DNA of 11,031 nt from Rhodospirillales bacterium (GTDB lineage Bacteria > Pseudomonadota > Alphaproteobacteria > Micavibrionales > Micavibrionaceae): assembly GCA_020638395.1 (NCBI GenBank), contig JACKIP010000019.1, forward strand, positions 1-11,031, in the 5' to 3' direction. Shown piece by piece: positions 6,434-11,031 of the stretch. The notes beneath the pieces were generated by a model that was not told the origin of the DNA, did not search any database, and worked only from the letters and a program-made list of their open reading frames with translations. A program made the position numbers and the translations under genes. Within the stretch, counting starts at the first letter, position 1, and each line of letters opens with the position of its first letter.

Positions 6434-6703
6434 GTGTCGGGACGCGCTGCAACCGTCTTCTTTCGGGTTGCAAAGGGAGACTCTGAAAAGGTGTACGCAT
6501 TATTAGTTAAGGACCTTAGTGATCGAGGTGGGTCGGCGTACTATGTGCCGCCGCCGCAAGAAGAACTGTCAGATTATTCACTGGATAACAGTGCGTCTAA
6601 TTATCAACTTGCACGCGATCTGGTAACCAGATTTAAAGCAGGACTAAGAATAGAAACGGCACCACAGGGACCTGCTCAGGACGGTTTCACGCCAGGAAGG
6701 TAA
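6434..6703 (+). CDS. Small hypothetical protein, 89 residues; possible C-terminal half of an amber-interrupted gene
   Basis: I do not recognise this protein. It has a compact, mixed alpha/beta-looking part, with A-T-V-F-F-R-V near residues 6-12 and a helical segment around 15-31, a P-P-P turn near residue 39, then an acidic stretch and a further helix before a Pro/Gly-rich tail. The GTG at 6434 is the first possible start after the upstream TAG but has no properly spaced Shine-Dalgarno. A second GTG at 6491 has GGGAGA about 10 nt upstream. It is in the same phase as the ORF ending at 6409. Rare-type codons (AGA, ATA, CTA) cluster near its end, unlike the flanking operons. Alternatives are a coupled separate gene or the remnant of a single broken gene. 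The stop is 7 nt from the convergent acyltransferase stop. Confidence 0.5.
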   Translation: MSGRAATVFFRVAKGDSEKVYALLVKDLSDRGGSAYYVPPPQEELSDYSLDNSASNYQLARDLVTRFKAGLRIETAPQGPAQDGFTPGR

Positions 6704-6710
6704 ACTTACC

Positions 6711-7445
6711 CTACATAGCACTCTGGATGATCTGGTAACATTGTTCCGTCAGAACCTTGCGTTCCGTTGACTCGGTGACTTCAATCAAATCGTGGAACAC
6801 CAGCTCTACAGTCACACCACCGGTTTTGGCCAGCGCCCATAGATGCGGGGCCAGATCCATATCGCCATACCACGCATAGCGGTCACGATCTTCCTGCGTT
6901 TTGGCTTGTGGCAGCCGAATCGTAAAAGGCTGAACCGCTACATGCCCCACGCGCTCAATCACCAGTGTAAACAGACGGGATTTAAAGGGCAAAAGAGTTT
7001 GCCCGTCGGAAGAAGTCCCTTCCGGAAATAAAATCAGGCTTTTCCCGGCATCCAGCATGCTGCCGAGATCGTAATGATCCTTATCGACCCGCGCGCCGCT
7101 CCGGTCGATAAAAGCTGTTTGTTGCAGCTTTGACAGAAATCCGAAAACCGGCCAGCCCGCAACTTCCTGTTTGGCGATGAAGGACGCTTTTAAATAAGAC
7201 CCGATCGCCGGAACATCCAGATAGGATAAATGATTGGAAACATACATAATCTGGCGGTCCTGCACCGGGGTGCCAGAAATTTTAACCTTGACGCCGAAAA
7301 TGACGCACACCCCTTTATGCCAGTATTTCGGGACGGTATAAGCTCCCAGCCCCTTGTGAAAGATCAGGACGACCATCTGCACCGGCACCATAATGCAGCA
7401 CCAGAGGAGAAACAGGATAATTTTTAAAATAGCAATGACAAACAT
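6711..7445 (-). CDS. olsA: Lyso-ornithine lipid acyltransferase-like 1-acyl-glycerol-3-phosphate acyltransferase (OlsA/PlsC family)
   Basis: This is a membrane-bound PlsC-family O-acyltransferase. Residues about 2-29 form a hydrophobic N-terminal membrane segment. The catalytic N-H-x4-D motif is at residues 71-77 (H72, D77), F-I-D-R at 112-115, and the phosphate/acyl-binding F-P-E-G-T at 140-144. The length of 244 is normal for the family. It lies 34 nt downstream of an OlsB-like gene on the same strand, and that pairing is the main reason to call it OlsA, which adds a second fatty acyl chain to lyso-ornithine lipid to make ornithine lipid. From sequence alone it could equally act as a PlsC making phosphatidic acid; a dedicated plsC elsewhere in the genome would support the OlsA reading. 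The ATG is preceded by an A-rich leader with AAGA. Confidence 0.82.
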   Translation of the reverse strand: MFVIAILKIILFLLWCCIMVPVQMVVLIFHKGLGAYTVPKYWHKGVCVIFGVKVKISGTPVQDRQIMYVSNHLSYLDVPAIGSYLKASFIAKQEVAGWPVFGFLSKLQQTAFIDRSGARVDKDHYDLGSMLDAGKSLILFPEGTSSDGQTLLPFKSRLFTLVIERVGHVAVQPFTIRLPQAKTQEDRDRYAWYGDMDLAPHLWALAKTGGVTVELVFHDLIEVTESTERKVLTEQCYQIIQSAM

Positions 7446-7479
7446 TTTTTAGTCTTTTTTCTATTATCGGAAATAACCG

Positions 7480-8250
7480 TTAGGAATCCTTTAAAAAATG
7501 CTGGCGATAGCGATTGGTAATCAAATGAGTCTGAACAACGATACACACGTCCGTAGTGTTGAAGTGACGATCAACATAAGCGCCATCGCCAATGACAGCC
7601 CCCACACGCAGATACCCTTTAATCAGGGGCGGCAGGGACATCAGAATTTGCTTCTGATTGAGGATCGCTTTTTCCACACGATTCATATCCACATAGTGTT
7701 TATCCAGAGATTTGGGCCGCAGACCCGGCGGGGCGAGATGATAATGGTGCAAATAAGATAAAGCCTCTGCATGGCTTTCAACATCGGTACCATGAAAGCT
7801 GCCGCACCCGAACAGAATTTCAATCTGGTTTTCCATCATATAGTCTGCAATTCCCTGCCAGAGTTTTTGCAGAACCGGGCGTGTCCGGTAAGGCTTTAAA
7901 ACACAGGACCGCCCCAGCTCCAGCAAGTTTGCCCCGCAATCAAGCAGTACACTGATATCATATTCATCCGCCGTATAAAATCGTCCGACCTGCGCCGCCG
8001 CCGACTGGTCAACCAGACGATAGGTCCCCACCACCGATTCAGCTCCAGCCCCCAACGACTCATCCAGAACGATCATGTGGTCAGCCGCTTCGTCAAATTC
8101 ATCCCAGTCCCTCTGACTGGCGGCGACTTCCGGCGACGGAACAGCACCAAATTCTTCATAAAAAACCTGGTAACGCATTTTCTGGGCAGCCTCACGCTCC
8201 GCGTGCGTTTCTGCCAGACGAACAATAATTTGAGGAATGTGTTCAGACAT
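7480..8250 (-). CDS. olsB: OlsB-like ornithine N-acyltransferase (GNAT, hemolysin-like family)
   Basis: This cytoplasmic GNAT-fold enzyme would transfer a 3-hydroxyacyl chain from acyl-ACP to the alpha-amino group of ornithine, giving lyso-ornithine lipid. With the ATG at 8250 the protein has 256 residues. The family start R-Y-Q-V-F-Y-E-E-F is at about 26-34, D-E-F-D near 50-53, and the core strand V-V-G-T-Y-R-L-V follows. L-E-L-G-R-S-C-V (about 110-117) precedes the acyl-donor loop K-P-Y-R-T-R. The C-terminal signature P-P-L-I-K-G-Y-L-R-x-G-A and T-T-D-V-C-I-V is typical of OlsB. An in-frame TTG at 8286 would add 12 residues but reach to 5 nt from the opposite gene; the ATG is preferred. It pairs with the acyltransferase downstream. 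An N-acyl amino-acid synthase of another specificity cannot be excluded. Confidence 0.82.
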   Translation of the reverse strand: MSEHIPQIIVRLAETHAEREAAQKMRYQVFYEEFGAVPSPEVAASQRDWDEFDEAADHMIVLDESLGAGAESVVGTYRLVDQSAAAQVGRFYTADEYDISVLLDCGANLLELGRSCVLKPYRTRPVLQKLWQGIADYMMENQIEILFGCGSFHGTDVESHAEALSYLHHYHLAPPGLRPKSLDKHYVDMNRVEKAILNQKQILMSLPPLIKGYLRVGAVIGDGAYVDRHFNTTDVCIVVQTHLITNRYRQHFLKDS

Positions 8251-8258
8251 GATCTTGC

Positions 8259-8286
8259 AGAATATAGATAAGATCGCTACGGTCAA
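8259..8286 (-). promoter_or_regulatory. Weak candidate promoter for the olsB-olsA pair
   Basis: On the minus strand, TTGACC (8286-8281) is followed by 16 nt and TATTCT (8264-8259). The start would fall near 8252, almost on the olsB ATG at 8250. The match is modest. The only gap between the divergent genes is 41 bp, so the promoters must be compact or overlap coding sequence. Confidence 0.3.
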
Positions 8287-8291
8287 TCATT

Positions 8292-8768
8292 ATGTACACT
8301 TCCGTTTTATTTGTTTGCACCGGAAATATCTGCCGTTCCCCCACAGCGGAGGGTATGCTGCGGCATCTCCTGCAAAAAGAAGGGATCTCACATATCCGCG
8401 TAGATTCCGCGGGAACACACGGATGGCACAGTGGAGAACACCCTGATTATCGCGCAGTTGCTGCGGCAAAAGACCGGGGATACGACATTTCAGACCTCCG
8501 CTCCCGCGCCCTAAAGCCGGAAGATTTCGAAGAGTTTGAGCTGATGATCGCCATGGATGAAGGGCATTATGCTGCACTGGAGCGTCTCAAACCGGCCCAT
8601 GCGCGGGTAGAGATCAAATTTCACTCTGACTTTGCCACAAATCCTGTCTGGAAGGACGTTCCCGACCCCTACTATGGCGGCCCGGAACATTTCAAGCAGG
8701 CTTTTGATTTAATCGAGAATGGTGTATTGGGAATAGTGAAAATTTTGAAAGAAACAAACCATGCTTGA
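8292..8768 (+). CDS. Low-molecular-weight protein tyrosine phosphatase
   Basis: This small cytoplasmic phosphatase (158 residues, normal for the family) removes phosphate from phosphotyrosine or related low-mass substrates. The P-loop C-x5-R is at residues 9-15 (C9, R15), followed by S16, in the family pattern V-C-x-G-N-I-C-R-S-P. The general-acid D-P-Y-Y is at about 125-128, with D125 in V-P-D-P-Y-Y-G-G. It resembles the housekeeping LMW-PTP more than the capsule-linked Wzb type, since no tyrosine kinase or exopolysaccharide gene is beside it. No clear Shine-Dalgarno precedes the ATG; the opposite olsB begins 41 nt upstream. Its stop overlaps the TerC-family start by 8 nt, so the two are probably co-translated. 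The link to TerC is physical; no shared function is known to me. Confidence 0.94.
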   Translation: MYTSVLFVCTGNICRSPTAEGMLRHLLQKEGISHIRVDSAGTHGWHSGEHPDYRAVAAAKDRGYDISDLRSRALKPEDFEEFELMIAMDEGHYAALERLKPAHARVEIKFHSDFATNPVWKDVPDPYYGGPEHFKQAFDLIENGVLGIVKILKETNHA

Positions 8769-9522
8769 AACCGCTCTGGCTTTCCTGTCCGATCCTCACA
8801 TATGGGCCGCGTTTACAACGCTTCTGGTGTTGGAAATTGTGCTGGGAATTGACAACCTGATCCTGATTTCCATTCTGGCGGATAAGCTGCCCAAAAATCA
8901 GCAACCGCTGGCCCGCAAGCTTGGATTGCTGGTGGCTCTGATATCGCGCCTGATGCTGCTGTCTCTGGCGTTCTGGATTGCACATCTGGAAACCGCACTA
9001 TTTAGTATCTTCGGGACTGAAATTTCCTGGCGGGATATTCTGTTGATCTTTGGAGGATTATTCCTTCTGGCAAAGGGAACCTATGAAATTCATGAAAAAC
9101 TCGAAGGGGAAGGCCATGAATCCGAAGCCCGGAGGGCCGGGTCTCACCTGTTCGCACTGGTTATTCTACAAATTGGCTTTATGGATGTGATCTTTTCGTT
9201 TGACAGTGTTATGACCGCAATCGGCATCGCTGAAGATCTTCCCGTGATGATCGCCGCCATTGTGATCTCCCTGATAGTGATGATTCTGGCCGTCGATATG
9301 GTCAGCGATTTTATCAACCGTCATCCCACTGTTAAAATCCTGGCTCTCAGCTATATGCTGCTGATTGGAATGATGCTGATCGCCGAAGGCTTCCACGTTC
9401 ACGTGCCCAGAGGATATCTCTACTTTGCCATGGCCTTCTCTTTTATGGTAGAAGTACTAAATATGTTAGTCAGGCGGGCGAAACATAAACCTATCCCGCC
9501 TCCATTGAAAGAAGATCATTGA
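8761..9522 (+). CDS. TerC family integral membrane protein
   Basis: This is a polytopic inner-membrane protein of the TerC/YgdQ group. The family-defining acidic membrane motifs are E-I-V-L-G-I-D-N (residues 25-32) and D-V-I-F-S-F-D-S-V (142-150), each in a hydrophobic stretch; these residues are thought to bind or move metal ions. Seven or so membrane segments are apparent, with a short charged loop near 110-127 (E-H-E-K and similar) and a basic, Pro-rich C-terminus. The length of 253 is typical of the stand-alone TerC proteins without CBS domains. TerC proteins are linked to tellurite resistance operons in some bacteria and to metalation of exported enzymes (manganese) in others; no ter genes are near here. 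It overlaps the phosphatase end by 8 nt and the lolA start by 1 nt. Confidence 0.93.
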   Translation: MLETALAFLSDPHIWAAFTTLLVLEIVLGIDNLILISILADKLPKNQQPLARKLGLLVALISRLMLLSLAFWIAHLETALFSIFGTEISWRDILLIFGGLFLLAKGTYEIHEKLEGEGHESEARRAGSHLFALVILQIGFMDVIFSFDSVMTAIGIAEDLPVMIAAIVISLIVMILAVDMVSDFINRHPTVKILALSYMLLIGMMLIAEGFHVHVPRGYLYFAMAFSFMVEVLNMLVRRAKHKPIPPPLKEDH

Positions 9523-10145
9523 TGTCTATTCCTAGAACTGTTTTCGGGACTATTTTTGCCGCTGGCCTGCTTTTTCTGCTCAGCCTTCCTGCGCAGGCAG
9601 CGGTCAGCGATGATATCTCCGCTATAGAGAAATATCTGAATTCCCTAAAAACCGCACAGGCTAAATTTGAGCAGTTCGACCCGGACGGAGAGCTGGTGAC
9701 CGGAACATTCTATCTGAGCCGTCCGGGGCGTTTGCGGTTTGAATATGACCCGCCTTTGAAAGATTTTGTGGTGGCCGACGGAACCTTTATTTACTTCTAT
9801 GATGCCGAAGTTCAGGAGCAATCCCACGCGCCCATCGGTCAAACCCTGGCGGACTTTATCCTGCGCCCCAATTTGAGCCTGAATGGAGATATTCAGGTCA
9901 AAGACATTAAACGTGCTGCGGGTCTTTTACAGGTTACACTGGTCCAAACAGCCGATCCAGATGCCGGGTCCATTATGCTGGGCCTGACGGAAAAGCCCAT
10001 GACCTTGAAGAAATGGCGGGTGGTCGATGCACAGGGAGCGGTCACAGAAATCACTTTGACGGATTTTAAAGCCGACCTGAAACTGCCGGACAGCCTGTTC
10101 TTCTACCGGGATCCCTCCAGAGATGTACGGCGCTATAATAACTAA
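9522..10145 (+). CDS. lolA: LolA-like outer-membrane lipoprotein carrier protein
   Basis: This is a periplasmic chaperone that takes lipoproteins from LolCDE at the inner membrane to the outer membrane. Residues 1-26 form a Sec signal peptide with a hydrophobic core and A-Q-A before the cut; there is no lipobox cysteine, so the mature protein is soluble. The core shows the family pattern S-R-P-G-R-L-R-F-E-Y at about 66-75, as in other alphaproteobacterial LolA, followed by the beta-rich barrel. The ATG at 9522 overlaps the TerC stop (TGATG); an in-frame TTG three bases earlier is not preferred. Its stop overlaps the recR start by 1 nt (TAATG). It fits the envelope-assembly theme of the window, alongside bamA. 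Confidence 0.93.
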   Translation: MSIPRTVFGTIFAAGLLFLLSLPAQAAVSDDISAIEKYLNSLKTAQAKFEQFDPDGELVTGTFYLSRPGRLRFEYDPPLKDFVVADGTFIYFYDAEVQEQSHAPIGQTLADFILRPNLSLNGDIQVKDIKRAAGLLQVTLVQTADPDAGSIMLGLTEKPMTLKKWRVVDAQGAVTEITLTDFKADLKLPDSLFFYRDPSRDVRRYNN

Positions 10146-10747
10146 TGTCACACCCTCCCTTTGAACAACTGGTCAGACAATTTTCCGGGTTGCCGGGGCT
10201 GGGGCCGCGCTCTGCCAAAAGAATTGCCCTGCACATCCTGACAGAGGGAAAGGAAACGCTGCAAACCTTTGCTAATACGCTTCTTGAAACGGCAGAGAAA
10301 ATGTCGTTGTGCTCTGTTTGCGGCAATCTTGATGTTGTTCAGCCATGCCATATCTGCTCTGATCCAAAACGCGACCGCACCAGCCTGTGCATTGTGTCCG
10401 GACTCTCTGATCTTTGGGCGATTGAAAGAACCAGCTCTTATCGGGGGTACTATCACGTTCTCGGAGGAGTGCTCTCCGCGCTTAACGGCGTTCGTCCGGA
10501 ACAGCTGCGGATGGAGCAGCTGCGGGACAGACTGGCAGACTCCTCCGTCGAAGAGGTTATTCTTGCGCTGAGCGCCACAGTGGACGGCCAGACGACCGCC
10601 CACTATGTTACCGATGTTATTTTAAAAGCCAGCCATAATCAGATCAAAATTTCCCGCCTCGCCCATGGCATGCCGGTCGGCGGAGAGCTTGATTATCTGG
10701 ATGATGGAACCATCATGACGGCCTTTAAATCGCGGCTGCGTGTTTAG
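10145..10747 (+). CDS. recR: Recombination protein RecR
   Basis: RecR works with RecO and RecF to load RecA on SSB-coated single-stranded DNA in gap repair. The 200-residue length is typical. The N-terminal helix-hairpin-helix has the G-L-P-G-L-G-P-R-S-A-x-R-I pattern at about 15-27. The C4 zinc finger is at C56, C59, C68 and C71. The Toprim domain follows, with D-L-W-A-I-E at 89-94 and T-V-D-G-Q-T-T-A-H-Y at 145-154. Two usual acidic positions are changed: S85 where most RecR have Glu after the first strand, and N114 in L-N-G instead of L-D-G. Toprim catalysis is not needed in RecR, so the protein can still function. It is translationally coupled to lolA, not in the more common dnaX-ybaB-recR order, and its stop overlaps that of the convergent gene. 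Confidence 0.97.
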   Translation: MSHPPFEQLVRQFSGLPGLGPRSAKRIALHILTEGKETLQTFANTLLETAEKMSLCSVCGNLDVVQPCHICSDPKRDRTSLCIVSGLSDLWAIERTSSYRGYYHVLGGVLSALNGVRPEQLRMEQLRDRLADSSVEEVILALSATVDGQTTAHYVTDVILKASHNQIKISRLAHGMPVGGELDYLDDGTIMTAFKSRLRV

Positions 10748-11031
10748 CTTTTTTCCGAGATATAAAGAACCCCGTCTGTCCCCGCGCTGATCGCCGCGAT
10801 ATGCGTTGCATGTCCTGTTTTTTCTCCGCCGATTGATACGTCGTAATATATTCCGGATGGAAAAAAGTGATCGTTCGTTGTCGCCGTGATACTGGAATTG
10901 CCAAAGCGGATATACACATCCTGTGTGGCATAAAGACTGACCACCCGTGTTGCCCCGTCAAAAGCGGTTGCGTTCCGCGCAGAGGTTGCGGTGGTTGTAA
11001 TTTTATGCGCGTTATTATCTTTAAATTTTAA
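10744..11031 (-). CDS. C-terminal part of a phage/virion-like hypothetical protein (partial, runs off window)
   Basis: The reading frame is open from the right edge to TAA at 10746-10744, giving at least 95 residues with no in-window ATG; the first GTG is at 10944. The pattern S-A-R-N-A, then V-S-L-Y, V-Y-I-R-F-G-N-S-S-I-T-A-T, a Pro-Ser-Gly turn and T-H-I-A-A-I-S-A resembles small beta-rich proteins seen in phage and gene-transfer-agent-like clusters. That resemblance is from memory of the pattern, not a search. Its stop overlaps the recR TAG by 2 bp, so the two genes are convergent with no terminator between. It could mark the edge of a prophage or virion cluster beyond 11031, or be a single relic. 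Confidence 0.5.
   Translation of the reverse strand, partial: LKFKDNNAHKITTTATSARNATAFDGATRVVSLYATQDVYIRFGNSSITATTNDHFFPSGIYYDVSIGGEKTGHATHIAAISAGTDGVLYISEKS

Noticed and set aside
6699..6710. GGTAA/TTACC inverted repeat between convergent stops as a bidirectional terminator
   Set aside because: The stem is only 5 bp with a 2-nt loop and no flanking T-run, too weak to call.
8251..8286. TTG start extending OlsB by 12 residues
   Set aside because: The extension has no homology-like features and would leave only 5 nt to the divergent gene; the internal ATG at 8250 fits the family start better.
8251..8291. Plus-strand promoter for the phosphatase operon in the 41-bp gap
   Set aside because: Possible TATAGA and GATAAG boxes lack a matching -35 at 16-18 nt; the promoter may lie inside olsB but cannot be supported.
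9519..9521. TTG start for LolA one codon upstream
   Set aside because: The ATG at 9522 directly follows and forms the common TGATG stop-start overlap.
10725..10961. Second minus-strand frame of 78 residues at the right edge
   Set aside because: It overlaps the recR end and has a His/Arg/Gln-rich shadow composition; the neighbouring frame has a coherent beta-rich pattern and stays open to the edge.

Overview
The window looks like chromosomal DNA of an alphaproteobacterium. The evidence is the order pyrH-frr-uppS-cdsA-dxr-rseP-bamA on the minus strand, plus an OlsB/OlsA-type ornithine-lipid pair and a LolA followed by RecR, all with alphaproteobacterial-style sequences. Base composition is moderate and codon use is mixed. 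A deep-branching or host-associated lineage, such as a Micavibrio-like or Rhodospirillales-like group, is possible, but I cannot fix the genus from sequence alone.

Layout. (1) Positions 1-5754, minus strand: a compact housekeeping cluster read from pyrH to bamA. It makes UMP kinase, ribosome recycling factor, undecaprenyl-PP synthase, CDP-diglyceride synthase, DXP reductoisomerase, the RseP site-2 protease and the N-terminal 123 residues of BamA, which runs off the left edge. Together these link translation recycling, isoprenoid and undecaprenyl carrier supply, phospholipid precursors and outer-membrane assembly. Before bamA there is a 98-bp gap with a 9-bp perfect hairpin and a good promoter that would give a leaderless bamA transcript. 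(2) Positions 5755-6710: a small accessory patch on the plus strand where rpsB-tsf often sits in this phylum. It holds three small unrecognised reading frames. The first is divergent from pyrH, and the two promoters appear to share one palindromic -35 box. The second and third lie in the same reading frame and are separated by one amber codon; they sit behind a promoter with repeated ATTGAC boxes. (3) Positions 6711-8250, minus strand: an OlsB-like GNAT N-acyltransferase followed by an OlsA/PlsC-like acyltransferase, probably the two steps of ornithine lipid synthesis. (4) Positions 8292-10747, plus strand: low-molecular-weight protein tyrosine phosphatase, TerC-family membrane protein, LolA and RecR, joined by 8-, 1- and 1-nt overlaps and so probably one translationally coupled operon. 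(5) Positions 10744-11031, minus strand: the C-terminal end of a protein resembling small phage or virion-associated proteins. It converges on recR and their stop codons overlap.

Most of the window is ordinary core genome concerned with envelope biogenesis. The parts most likely to be new are the 5.8-6.7 kb accessory patch and its two promoter regions, and the partial ORF at the right edge. No tRNA, rRNA, CRISPR array, insertion sequence or transposase was seen. There is no gene-free stretch longer than 300 bases.
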